NCBI GenBank assembly: GCA_022353185.1
Contig: JAKRWB010000275.1
Location: 1 to 11,763 of the forward strand
Length of the DNA stretch: 11,763 bases
Direction of reading: 5' to 3'
Source: ANME-2 cluster archaeon
GTDB taxonomy: Archaea > Halobacteriota > Methanosarcinia > Methanosarcinales > Methanocomedenaceae
The notes below the pieces were generated by a model. It saw only the letters and a list, made by a program, of their open reading frames with translations, was not told where the DNA came from and made no database searches. The translations under genes and the position numbers were made by a program. Positions 1-6,277 of this stretch are shown piece by piece (position 1 is the first letter of the stretch; the number at the start of each line of letters is the position of its first letter).

Positions 1-494
1 AAGAAACAAACGTATTAAGCCGGCTCACAAAAACACAGCGCTCCATCGCTTGTAAAGCCATAAGATATCATAATGTACGTAAACTCCCCGACCCTGCTGA
101 TGAAAAACCAGATTGTTTACTGTATTTAAAATTATTACGGGATGCAGATAAATTGGATATATGGCATGTTGTGACAACTTATTATGCACAACGTCATAAG
201 CACCGCAACCCTGCATTGGAGCTTGAACTTCCTGATACACCTGAATATTCACTTTGCTTTGTGGAAGATATCCTTAACAATCGGGTTTCAAATTCCCATG
301 CTTTGAAAACATATAATGATATGAAACTCCTGCAACTGGGTTGGATATTTGACATTAATTTTACCCAGACATTCCTCAATATTCAACAAAGGCAGTTCAT
401 TGAGAAAATCCTTGCCACACTGCCTGATACTGAAGATATTCGAAAAATTCAAAACCATTTAAATGAATATATGGAAAAAATAGGTAATTCCTAA
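1..494 (+). CDS. HD-domain phosphohydrolase family protein, 3' part (5' end outside window)
   Basis: The reading frame is open from the first bases (first full codon at 3) to the TAA at 492-494, giving 163 C-terminal residues. About 20 residues in there is an IRYHN segment, and about 25 residues later an RDADKLDIW segment. Both are typical of metal-dependent HD-domain proteins, where the RDADKLD aspartate is the last metal ligand. The defining His-Asp pair would lie upstream, outside the window. The tail (FDINF, then FIEKILATLP) matches my memory of stand-alone archaeal and bacterial HD proteins of about 200-250 residues. The substrate cannot be told from this part; nucleotides or phosphate esters are typical for the superfamily. 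A methionine at 153 could be mistaken for the start, but the HD-like residues lie before it, so the gene clearly begins upstream. A T-run at 535-541 may end the transcript. Confidence 0.7.
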   Translation, partial: ETNVLSRLTKTQRSIACKAIRYHNVRKLPDPADEKPDCLLYLKLLRDADKLDIWHVVTTYYAQRHKHRNPALELELPDTPEYSLCFVEDILNNRVSNSHALKTYNDMKLLQLGWIFDINFTQTFLNIQQRQFIEKILATLPDTEDIRKIQNHLNEYMEKIGNS

Positions 495-534
495 TCCAAA
501 ATATAAAAAGCGACAATGTATCATTTTCCAGTTG

Positions 535-541
535 TTTTTTT
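535..541 (+). terminator. Oligo-T run, candidate archaeal terminator of the HD gene
   Basis: Seven consecutive T residues lie about 40 bases after the HD-protein stop codon, with no strong hairpin before them. Archaeal RNA polymerase commonly terminates at such oligo-T tracts. The call rests only on composition and position. Confidence 0.3.
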
Positions 542-563
542 GATCTGGATTTCCGGTTGGTTG

Positions 564-573
564 TTTATATTAT
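564..573 (+). promoter_or_regulatory. Candidate TATA box for the disulfide oxidoreductase gene
   Basis: TTTATATTAT lies 50-59 bases before the preferred start at 623, which would leave a leader of roughly 30 bases. It directly follows the decamer GGTTGGTTGT (555-564), which recurs upstream of the ferredoxin gene. The region is AT-rich, so the assignment is tentative. Confidence 0.35.
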
Positions 574-622
574 CTGTTACCTTTATGTCTCATATTGATT
601 AAAAGTATCAGTAGTGATGAAT

Positions 623-1972
623 ATGGAAGAAAATAACATCGTTATAGTTGGACTGGGCGTGGGCGGTTTTTCTGCCCTGAAGGCAGCAAAGAAGGCATCT
701 CCTAACTCACACATTACCATCATTGAGCGCAGGAATTACGATATGTTCTCACCCTGCGGGCTGCCCTTTGTTATCGAAGGCATCATCCCGGATCCAGAGG
801 ACCTGAAGCACAAAATTCCCACTGATAGTATGGGAGTTGAGAAACTGCTGTTACATGAATTGCGTTCGATTGATGCTGATAATAAGGCAATCAAAGTCGA
901 AGACCTTGCAACAGGGACCCAGAAAGTGATAGCATACGACAGTCTCATCCTGGCTACCGGGTCCGAGCCGTTCATTCCTCCCATTCCGGGGGCAAGAGAA
1001 CTGCTGGGCCGGGGAGTTTATACCATTAGTTGTCCCGAAGATACGGGAACAATACTGGAAGCAGCCAAAGGCAAGAAACATGCCGTGGTCATGGGTGCAG
1101 GCCCTATCGGACTTGAGGTGGCAGTGGCCCTGAAAGTCATTGGCATGGAGGTCGTGGTGGTGGAAATGCTGGAATGGGCATTCCCCAAAGCCATTGATAA
1201 GGATATGGCCAGTGGGGTAAGCAAGGCCCTCAAAACGTTGGGTATACGCTCATTGATGGGAAAAGCTGTGGAAAAAGTGGTTGGCGAGGACCATATCGAA
1301 GCTGTGGAGGTGGACGGCGAGACTCTTGACGCTGACCTGCTGGTGGCCGCATCTGGTGTCAGGGTTGATATCTCTATTGTGCAGGATGCAGGAATTGAGG
1401 TGGGCCGGTTTGGAATTACTACTAATATGGGAATGATGACAAATGTGAAGGGAATCTTTGCAGTCGGCGATTCAGTTGAGGTCACAAATCCATTGAGCCA
1501 CAGGCCATGGTCGTCCCAGCTTGCAAATTCTGCTTACAGGCAGGGTGCAGTGGCAGGCACGAATGCGGCAGGCGGTTATACCACCTATGACGGCTCACTT
1601 ACTACTTTTGTATCAATAGTAGGGGACCTGGAAGTGGCAGCTACCGGATTTAATAGTTTCTTTGCCGCAATGTACGGATTTGATGTAGTGAGCGGTAAGG
1701 CTAAGGGAAAGACAAAACCTGACTGGTATCCGGGAGGTGAGGATATCAGCGTAAAGGTACTTGCAGATTCATCTACCGGAAAGTTGGTGGGTGCACAGGC
1801 TGTGGGCAAGGGCGCAGCCGCCAGGATAAATGTGGTTGCAGTGGCACTAAAAAGCGGGTTGACAGTACATGAACTGGCAGAAGTGGAACTGGCATACTGT
1901 CCTGCCGTTTCTGAGACCTATGATGTATTAACAAAAGCGTGCGACTTTGCAGTGCGCAAGTTGAATAAATAA
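623..1972 (+). CDS. FAD/NAD(P)-dependent disulfide oxidoreductase (CoA-disulfide reductase / NADH oxidase type)
   Basis: This 449-residue flavoprotein belongs to the class of pyridine-nucleotide disulfide oxidoreductases with one active-site cysteine, such as CoA-disulfide reductase, NADH oxidase and polysulfide/persulfide reductase. It is probably a soluble cytoplasmic homodimer. Visible features in order: an FAD-binding GLGVGG (about residues 10-15), the redox cysteine in SPCGLP (Cys45), ATGS (about 111-114), a NAD(P)-binding GAGPIG (about 158-163), an FAD-contacting AVGD (about 280-283), and the C-terminal dimerisation domain from about residue 320. Length is normal for the family. The C-terminal motif that is often YAPP in relatives reads AYCPAVS here (Cys426). 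ATG at 623 is preferred because GTGAT at 614-618 fits a ribosome-binding site; GTG 614 and ATG 617 are also in frame. Which disulfide it reduces cannot be read from the sequence; a role in thiol or sulfur redox is inferred from the family and its redox neighbours. Confidence 0.85.
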   Translation: MEENNIVIVGLGVGGFSALKAAKKASPNSHITIIERRNYDMFSPCGLPFVIEGIIPDPEDLKHKIPTDSMGVEKLLLHELRSIDADNKAIKVEDLATGTQKVIAYDSLILATGSEPFIPPIPGARELLGRGVYTISCPEDTGTILEAAKGKKHAVVMGAGPIGLEVAVALKVIGMEVVVVEMLEWAFPKAIDKDMASGVSKALKTLGIRSLMGKAVEKVVGEDHIEAVEVDGETLDADLLVAASGVRVDISIVQDAGIEVGRFGITTNMGMMTNVKGIFAVGDSVEVTNPLSHRPWSSQLANSAYRQGAVAGTNAAGGYTTYDGSLTTFVSIVGDLEVAATGFNSFFAAMYGFDVVSGKAKGKTKPDWYPGGEDISVKVLADSSTGKLVGAQAVGKGAAARINVVAVALKSGLTVHELAEVELAYCPAVSETYDVLTKACDFAVRKLNK

Positions 1973-1985
1973 ATAAATAAATAAA
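1964..1985 (+). repeat. AAAT tetranucleotide microsatellite spanning the stop codon
   Basis: Roughly five and a half AAAT units run from the last asparagine codon of the oxidoreductase through its TAA stop and into the intergenic region. Slippage would rephase only the final two codons and supply alternative TAA stops, so little effect on the protein is expected. Confidence 0.8.
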
Positions 1986-2020
1986 TGGATGTAAATACGT
2001 TAGTAATGTGCGGTCGTGGT

Positions 2021-2041
2021 TGGTTGTGCATAAACCATGCA
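2021..2041 (+). promoter_or_regulatory. Overlapping inverted repeats, candidate operator of the ferredoxin-thioredoxin unit
   Basis: TGCAT at 2027-2031 pairs with ATGCA at 2037-2041 around a 5-base spacer. Overlapping it, TGGTT at 2021-2025 pairs with AACCA at 2033-2037. Both end just before the TATA-like element at 2044-2055, where an archaeal regulator could act. The repeats are short, and no regulator is known from this window. Confidence 0.3.
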
Positions 2042-2043
2042 TA

Positions 2044-2055
2044 ACTATATATATT
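2044..2055 (+). promoter_or_regulatory. TATA box of the ferredoxin-thioredoxin unit
   Basis: ACTATATATATT lies 30-41 bases before the ferredoxin ATG. The predicted transcription start, about 25 bases downstream, leaves a short leader that includes the GGTGAT ribosome-binding site at 2076-2081. This is one of the clearer promoter candidates in the window. Confidence 0.55.
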
Positions 2056-2084
2056 AAAAAAGCATTTATTATATCGGTGATATA

Positions 2085-2267
2085 ATGACTGTATTAATTA
2101 ATGAAAATGCGTGTGACAAAGCCCCACATTGTGGAATGATACGATTATGCCCTGCAGGTGCGATATCCCAGCAGGCTGGTGGATATCCTGAAGTGAATCA
2201 GGATAATTGCATAGAATGTGGTCAATGTGTAGAATATTGTCCACACCAGGCTTTGTCCATAGTGTAG
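2085..2267 (+). CDS. Small 4Fe-4S ferredoxin with an atypical first cysteine motif
   Basis: This 60-residue protein is a low-potential electron carrier. The C-terminal half has a complete CX2CX2CX3CP motif (Cys42, 45, 48, 52). The N-terminal half has only three cysteines, Cys10, Cys16 and Cys22-Pro, spaced CX5CX5CP instead of the usual four. By ferredoxin-fold rules Cys22 would complete the cluster of the second motif, leaving Cys10, Cys16 and Cys52 for any other cluster. One standard 4Fe-4S cluster is therefore secure, and a second would be a 3Fe-4S or unusually ligated cluster. The start follows a GGTGAT site four bases upstream. Only 15 bases separate its stop from the thioredoxin gene, which suggests co-transcription and possibly electron delivery into a thiol-disulfide relay (inference). 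Confidence 0.8.
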   Translation: MTVLINENACDKAPHCGMIRLCPAGAISQQAGGYPEVNQDNCIECGQCVEYCPHQALSIV

Positions 2268-2282
2268 TCTTGGTGATCTACA

Positions 2283-2675
2283 ATGGATGAACTTGAAGAG
2301 ATAAGGAAACGAAAATTAAAGGAGTTGGAAGAAAGCTTGAATAAACCCAAATTAGATGTGCCTATAGAACTTACAGACCAGGATATGGACAAAGCCTTAA
2401 GTGAACATTCGAAACTTGTAGTTGACTGCTGGGCAGTATGGTGCGGTCCTTGCAAAATGGTTGCACCCACAATTGAAGCCCTTGCAAAAGAAAAAGCTGG
2501 AGAGATTGTATTCGGGAAACTGGATATTGACAATAACCCCCAGACATCAATGAAATACGCCATCACGGCAGTTCCCACAATGCTGATATTCAAGGATGGT
2601 CAACCGGTGGGAAGGGTTTTAGGTGCACTTCCAAAACAGCAATTAGAGATGAAGATATCTGAATTATTGAAGTGA
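2283..2675 (+). CDS. trxA: Thioredoxin with a charged N-terminal extension
   Basis: This 130-residue cytoplasmic thiol-disulfide oxidoreductase carries the classical WCGPCK active site (Cys54, Cys57) and the cis-proline loop AVPT (Pro98). The thioredoxin fold spans roughly residues 27-130. Before it lies a helix of about 20 residues dense in Glu, Lys and Arg, starting MDELEEIRKRKLKELEE. It resembles the start of archaeal PDCD5-family proteins and may form a coiled coil or a docking helix. Typical thioredoxins are about 105-110 residues, so the extension is real added length. ATG 2283 is supported by GGTGATC at 2272-2278, four bases upstream. The gene directly follows the ferredoxin. Likely reductants are a thioredoxin reductase or ferredoxin-thioredoxin reductase encoded elsewhere; neither is visible in this window. 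Confidence 0.9.
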   Translation: MDELEEIRKRKLKELEESLNKPKLDVPIELTDQDMDKALSEHSKLVVDCWAVWCGPCKMVAPTIEALAKEKAGEIVFGKLDIDNNPQTSMKYAITAVPTMLIFKDGQPVGRVLGALPKQQLEMKISELLK

Positions 2676-2695
2676 TTCAGAATAATCTTATCTCA

Positions 2696-2711
2696 ATTTT
2701 ATTTTTTATTT
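2696..2711 (+). terminator. T-rich tract after thioredoxin, candidate terminator
   Basis: About 20 bases after the thioredoxin stop the + strand becomes T-rich, with runs of four and six T separated by single A residues. This fits an archaeal oligo-T terminator without a hairpin. Confidence 0.4.
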
Positions 2712-2727
2712 AAACATGGTCAATTAA

Positions 2728-2807
2728 TCGGGGACACGACCCATATTTGGACATTGAAAGAATTATTAACGTTCAGAGTGCCTGTTCAGTAAGTCGGGGA
2801 CACGACC
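2728..2807 (+). repeat. Two direct copies of TCGGGGACACGACC in the intergenic region
   Basis: The 14-mer TCGGGGACACGACC occurs at 2728-2741 and again at 2794-2807, 66 bases apart, in the otherwise AT-rich 161-base gap between thioredoxin and the first mscS-like gene. Each copy follows TAA (directly in the first, with one added G in the second). Within the second copy GTCG and CGAC can pair around GGGACA. The GC-rich core stands out from its surroundings and resembles the short extragenic repeats linked to REP-associated (Y1) transposases, though none is in this window. Confidence 0.7.
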
Positions 2808-2808
2808 A

Positions 2809-2820
2809 TTAAAATTTTAT
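2809..2820 (+). promoter_or_regulatory. Candidate TATA box of the first mscS-like gene
   Basis: TTAAAATTTTAT lies 17-28 bases before the ATG at 2837. No ribosome-binding site is seen before that ATG, so the message may be leaderless or nearly so. The AT-rich context makes the exact element uncertain. Confidence 0.3.
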
Positions 2821-2836
2821 ACTACATAACTGGATT

Positions 2837-3793
2837 ATGGAACTGTGCCAAAATGGAGGCAATAACATAATAAGCATATCCGAATCAATACAGATAATTT
2901 CTGGCTTAAGCTACGATACTCAAATAAAACTTCTTATTTCAATTCTTATTGTCACAATTTTATTTCTTTTCCGTGTGCTACTTCTGAAAATTGTATGGAA
3001 GCGAACAGAAGATGTGCGTATCCGATACATCTGGCAGAAAACATCAACTTACTTGATTTCAATTATTATTATTTTTCTATTTGGTCAATTGTGGTTTAGA
3101 GGTTTTGGAGAATTTGGAACATTCTTAGGTTTGGTATCTGCTGGTTTGGCAATTGCCTTGAAAGACCCAATAACAAATATTGCTGGTTGGTTTTTCATAA
3201 TTTTACGAAAACCCTTTACATTAAAGGATAGGATTCAGATCGGCGATCATGCAGGTGATGTTATTGATATTCGAATATTTCAGTTCACCCTTTTGGAAAT
3301 TGGTAATTGGGTAGATGCTGATCAAAGCACAGGCAGGATAATTCATATTCCTAATGGAATTGTTTTCACTGAAGTAACTGCGAATTACACCAAAGGATTC
3401 CAATATATTTGGGATGAGATACCCGTACTTTTAACCTTCGAGAGTAATTGGAAAAAAGCTAAGGACATTTTAATCAACATTTCAAATAATCATGCAGAGC
3501 ATTTGAGTAAACCGGCTGAAAAGAAAGTTAAAGAGGCGAGCAGGAAGTTTATGATATTTTACAATGAATTTACTCCAAAAGTATATACAAATGTGAAGGA
3601 CAGTGGTATTTTATTGACCATACGTTATCTTTGTGAACCTCGTAGTCGGCGAGGTACCCAACATGATATCTGGGAAAATATTCTTGATCAATTCAGCCAA
3701 TGTGAAGATATTGATTTTGCATATCCCACTCAGCGATTTTATAATAATTTATTGGAAAATAAAACACGCATAAAATCCCCCCCTGATATCTAA
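2837..3793 (+). CDS. MscS-family mechanosensitive ion channel, subtype A, copy 1
   Basis: This 318-residue integral membrane protein is probably a homoheptameric channel that opens under membrane tension and releases solutes during hypo-osmotic shock. Hydrophobic segments lie at about residues 32-54, 64-87 and 95-125. The last is the pore helix, rich in small residues (LVSAGLAIALKD) and followed by the typical FxxxDRIQIGD entry into the beta domain. Downstream come GRIIHIPN and a C-terminal alpha/beta domain from about residue 190. It is a clear paralogue of the convergent gene at 4019-4990, sharing the GRII-PN motif, the IWDEI segment and SNWKKA. Base composition is distinctly AT-rich compared with the oxidoreductase and methyltransferase genes. 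ATG 2837 is the only reasonable in-frame ATG. No promoter or spacing links it to the thioredoxin unit. Confidence 0.85.
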   Translation: MELCQNGGNNIISISESIQIISGLSYDTQIKLLISILIVTILFLFRVLLLKIVWKRTEDVRIRYIWQKTSTYLISIIIIFLFGQLWFRGFGEFGTFLGLVSAGLAIALKDPITNIAGWFFIILRKPFTLKDRIQIGDHAGDVIDIRIFQFTLLEIGNWVDADQSTGRIIHIPNGIVFTEVTANYTKGFQYIWDEIPVLLTFESNWKKAKDILINISNNHAEHLSKPAEKKVKEASRKFMIFYNEFTPKVYTNVKDSGILLTIRYLCEPRSRRGTQHDIWENILDQFSQCEDIDFAYPTQRFYNNLLENKTRIKSPPDI

Positions 3794-4005
3794 ATTCAGT
3801 AATTCGTTAAAAAACCTCAATAATTCATTCATCTGATACACCCCACAACATGATGTATTCTAAGCAGTTGATACAGTTTTACCAGCAGGTCGGAAAATAA
3901 GGTTTTGAGATTTTTCTTGCGAAAAAGTTCATTTTCTGTATCCCCTCAAAGAAATAACATGTTACATAATTTATCAAATATTCCAGTGGCTAACATACAC
4001 GACCC

Positions 4006-4011
4006 AAAAAA
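4006..4011 (-). terminator. Oligo-T run (minus strand) after the second mscS-like gene
   Basis: Six A residues on the + strand, i.e. TTTTTT on the coding strand, lie eight bases after the minus-strand stop at 4019. This fits an archaeal terminator. The rest of the 225-base convergent gap (3794-4018) holds no gene I can see; it contains the 10-base palindrome TAACATGTTA at 3955-3964. Confidence 0.35.
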
Positions 4012-4018
4012 TTTATAA

Positions 4019-4990
4019 TTATTTAGCCATCTTTACAGGCGGAAACCCCACAACCTCATAAGTTGCCGATGCGATCTTGATATCTTTTTCCTTAAGGAAT
4101 GCGTCAAGTATCTTTTCATTCAGCAGATGCTTATTTGTCCTTCGGCGGCGCGGATCGACAACATATCTGAGCCGCATATCGATCCAGTTATCAGTGATCT
4201 GGATATAGATATTTCCTTCAACATCAGCAGGAGTTATAAGGTATTTTTCTCCCATATCCTGGAGTTCTTTTTTTGCAGAGATCTCAAACTCTTTCGTGAC
4301 TTCATTAGTGATATCAATAGCAATTTTCTGGGCTTTTTTCCAATTACTGTCATACGTCAGCATAAGATTTATCTCATCCCATATAAATGAGAAATCCCTT
4401 GTATAATTCTTCACCGGCTTGTTAAGTATGAAACTGTTGGGTAACTGGATGATCCTTCCTGAATACTGGTCCCCGTCAACCCATTGCCTGATCTCCATTA
4501 TTGTAGTGTTAAAGACATTAATATCCAGCACATCTCCTATGTCGTTTTCTACCTGTATGCGGTCTCCTGCCCTGAATGGTCCAGACAGAAAAATAATAAG
4601 CCCGCCGGCTATGTTTTTTAGTACATCCTGAAGCGCAATTGCAATACCTGCACTGATTATCCCATATGCCAATATCAATGAAGTGGTTTCCTTGAACCAT
4701 ACAGCTATTAAGGCTCCCATTGTGATGATTGCGATAATGGTTGAGACGGCCTTTTTAAAGGCATATCGTTCTTTTACTTCCGGTATCTGTTTTTTTATAA
4801 TGATACCGAAGAAATAATTTGCCAGATAGCCAACCAGTAGTATGATTATGGACTGCAGTATCTTGTCCAATTCCTGGCTATATGCGCTTAAATAATTGGT
4901 AAAATAATTAAGATAGATAGTAATTATCGCCATTAAGCTTAAAAAAAATATGTACAATTCCCGATTCGAATTCATCAGTTGTTTATTCAC
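4019..4990 (-). CDS. MscS-family mechanosensitive ion channel, subtype A, copy 2
   Basis: This tension-gated channel-family protein has 323 residues if started at the GTG at 4990, or 318 from the ATG at 4975; neither has a strong ribosome-binding site. It has about four hydrophobic segments, at roughly residues 11-28, 41-65, 78-99 and 104-135. The last is the pore helix (ISAGIAIALQD) leading into PFRAGDRIQV. The beta domain has GRIIQLPN, and the C-terminal domain contains IWDEI and SNWKKA, as in copy 1. It has one more N-terminal membrane helix than copy 1. It lies convergent to copy 1 and divergent from corA. An AT-rich TATA-like stretch at 5018-5027 would give a leader only a few bases long for the GTG start. 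An 8-base inverted repeat sits just upstream of that box. Confidence 0.85.
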   Translation of the reverse strand: MNKQLMNSNRELYIFFLSLMAIITIYLNYFTNYLSAYSQELDKILQSIIILLVGYLANYFFGIIIKKQIPEVKERYAFKKAVSTIIAIITMGALIAVWFKETTSLILAYGIISAGIAIALQDVLKNIAGGLIIFLSGPFRAGDRIQVENDIGDVLDINVFNTTIMEIRQWVDGDQYSGRIIQLPNSFILNKPVKNYTRDFSFIWDEINLMLTYDSNWKKAQKIAIDITNEVTKEFEISAKKELQDMGEKYLITPADVEGNIYIQITDNWIDMRLRYVVDPRRRRTNKHLLNEKILDAFLKEKDIKIASATYEVVGFPPVKMAK

Positions 4991-5017
4991 ATACTAAAAT
5001 ATGAAGTTTATGATTAA

Positions 5018-5027
5018 TGTATTTTTT
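5018..5027 (-). promoter_or_regulatory. Candidate TATA box of the second mscS-like gene
   Basis: On the minus strand this reads AAAAAATACA, about 30 bases before the GTG start at 4990. It is consistent with a very short or absent leader, as the lack of a ribosome-binding site also suggests. Confidence 0.3.
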
Positions 5028-5049
5028 AACACAATAATTTTTTGTGTTA
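5027..5049. promoter_or_regulatory. 8-base perfect inverted repeat between divergent mscS-like and corA genes
   Basis: TAACACAA at 5027-5034 is the exact reverse complement of TTGTGTTA at 5042-5049, with a 7-base AT spacer. It lies in the only divergent intergenic region of the membrane-ion block, abutting the TATA-like element of the minus-strand channel gene and about 60 bases before the corA TATA. Its size and symmetry fit a dimeric helix-turn-helix operator. Confidence 0.4.
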
Positions 5050-5109
5050 TTATCTGCTTAATTATGAATCCGATATTAGCAAATATTCCCAAAACCTTTT
5101 AATAAAACA

Positions 5110-5117
5110 TTTATAAT
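5110..5117 (+). promoter_or_regulatory. Candidate TATA box of corA
   Basis: TTTATAAT lies about 45 bases before the corA ATG. A transcription start about 25 bases downstream would leave a leader of some 18 bases that contains GGGATGAT (5145-5152), a plausible ribosome-binding site. Confidence 0.45.
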
Positions 5118-5157
5118 GTGTGGTCAATTAATATAACATTTACAGGGATGATAAATA

Positions 5158-6222
5158 ATGTCCAGGCTTTTTAAAAAAACTTCCACAAAAATCGGTCTTC
5201 CTCCTGGAACTCTTGTTCATATCGGGGAGAAAAAGATCGACAAAGTAAGAATAACATTAATCGATTATGACGAGACACATCTTGAAGAAAAAGAAATCAA
5301 AACAGTTGAAGAATGTTTTTCTTTTAAAGATAAACCTACAGTTACCTGGATAAATATCGATGGACTTCATCAGGTCGATATTATTGAAAAAATAGGGACA
5401 CATTTTGATTTACATCCCCTTATAATGGAAGATATCGTACATACAGGGCAGCGTCCGAAAATTGAGGATTTTGAACATTTTATATTCATTGTTTTTAATA
5501 TGCTCCAGTATGATGAAAATATTAATGAGGTAAAGGCGGAACAGGTCAGTCTAATAGTAGGTTCAAATTTTCTCATCTCTTTTCAGGAAAAAGAGGGAGA
5601 TATATTTAATCTGGTCAGGGAAAGAATCCGAAATGGAAAAGGACGTGTCAGAAAATCAGGTTCAGATTATCTCGCTTATGCCATGATCGACGTTGTAGTT
5701 GATCATTATTTCATAATACTGGAAAAAATAGGAGAAGATATTGAGTCCCTGGAGGAAGAACTTTTGACCAACCCCACTCCAGATACACTGCAAACGATTC
5801 ATAATCTGAAAAGAGAGATGATATTCCTGCGCAAGTCGATCTGGCCATTGAGGGAAGTGGTCAGCACACTGGAAAGAGGTGATTCTGATCTTATCACTAA
5901 GACCACAATCATATATCTCAGAGATATTTACGATCATACAATCCAGGTGATGGATACAATAGAGACCTTCAGGGATATGATCTCTGGAATGCTGGACATT
6001 TATCTTTCAAGTGTTAGCAATAAAATGAACGAAGTTATGAAGGTACTGACTATTATTGCTACAATATTTATTCCCTTAACCTTTATTGCAGGTATCTATG
6101 GAATGAATTTTAAATATATGCCCGAACTTGATTGGCAATGGAGCTATCCTGTACTCTGGCTTGTAATCATTATTGTTGGTGTTTCAATGGTTATTTATTT
6201 TAAACGAAAGGGCTGGATGTGA
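5158..6222 (+). CDS. corA: CorA-family magnesium/divalent-cation transport protein
   Basis: This 354-residue protein is a CorA-type channel, typically a homopentamer in the cytoplasmic membrane that imports Mg2+ and sometimes Co2+ or Ni2+. The signature GMN motif is at residues 315-317 in IYGMNF, followed by the acidic periplasmic loop MPEL and the second membrane helix (about 329-347). The first membrane helix is about 291-314. The large N-terminal cytoplasmic funnel domain, with the acidic helical region SLEEEL and a long stalk helix, fills the rest. The basic C-terminal tail KRKGWM is typical. The length and the GMN-to-end distance are normal. Its position inside a run of mechanosensitive channel genes suggests a shared theme of ion and turgor homeostasis. 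It transcribes away from the second mscS-like gene across a shared regulatory region. Confidence 0.93.
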   Translation: MSRLFKKTSTKIGLPPGTLVHIGEKKIDKVRITLIDYDETHLEEKEIKTVEECFSFKDKPTVTWINIDGLHQVDIIEKIGTHFDLHPLIMEDIVHTGQRPKIEDFEHFIFIVFNMLQYDENINEVKAEQVSLIVGSNFLISFQEKEGDIFNLVRERIRNGKGRVRKSGSDYLAYAMIDVVVDHYFIILEKIGEDIESLEEELLTNPTPDTLQTIHNLKREMIFLRKSIWPLREVVSTLERGDSDLITKTTIIYLRDIYDHTIQVMDTIETFRDMISGMLDIYLSSVSNKMNEVMKVLTIIATIFIPLTFIAGIYGMNFKYMPELDWQWSYPVLWLVIIIVGVSMVIYFKRKGWM

Positions 6223-6239
6223 AAGTGTACTATACTTAT

Positions 6240-6250
6240 GATATATATAC
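6240..6250 (+). promoter_or_regulatory. TATA box of the DUF432-mscS unit
   Basis: GATATATATAC lies about 30 bases before the ATG at 6278. This predicts a leader of only a few bases, which fits the lack of a convincing ribosome-binding site there. It makes this unit a transcript separate from corA, although read-through across the 55-base gap is possible. Confidence 0.5.
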
Positions 6251-6277
6251 AACAAATTACAATCTTTACGTGGTTTT

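Noticed and set aside
1018..1485. 155-codon open frame on the minus strand opposite the oxidoreductase
   Set aside because: It is a shadow of the GC-rich real gene. Its translation is rich in Ser, Thr, Pro and Ala with no recognisable family, and no ribosome-binding site or promoter supports it.
3827..3868. GATACA/TGTAT arms in the convergent gap, possible hairpin terminator of the first mscS-like gene
   Set aside because: The arms are only five bases with a long loop and no T-run follows directly.
3997..4006. ACACGACCCA, a partial match to the intergenic repeat at 2728-2744
   Set aside because: Only ten bases match and the diagnostic TCGGGG half is missing, so a third repeat copy is not supported.
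2717..5132. 12-mer TGGTCAATTAAT upstream of both the first mscS-like gene (2717-2728) and corA (5121-5132)
   Set aside because: Several exact 12-base matches are expected by chance in a window of this size and AT content. The two copies sit at different distances from their genes and the flanks do not match.
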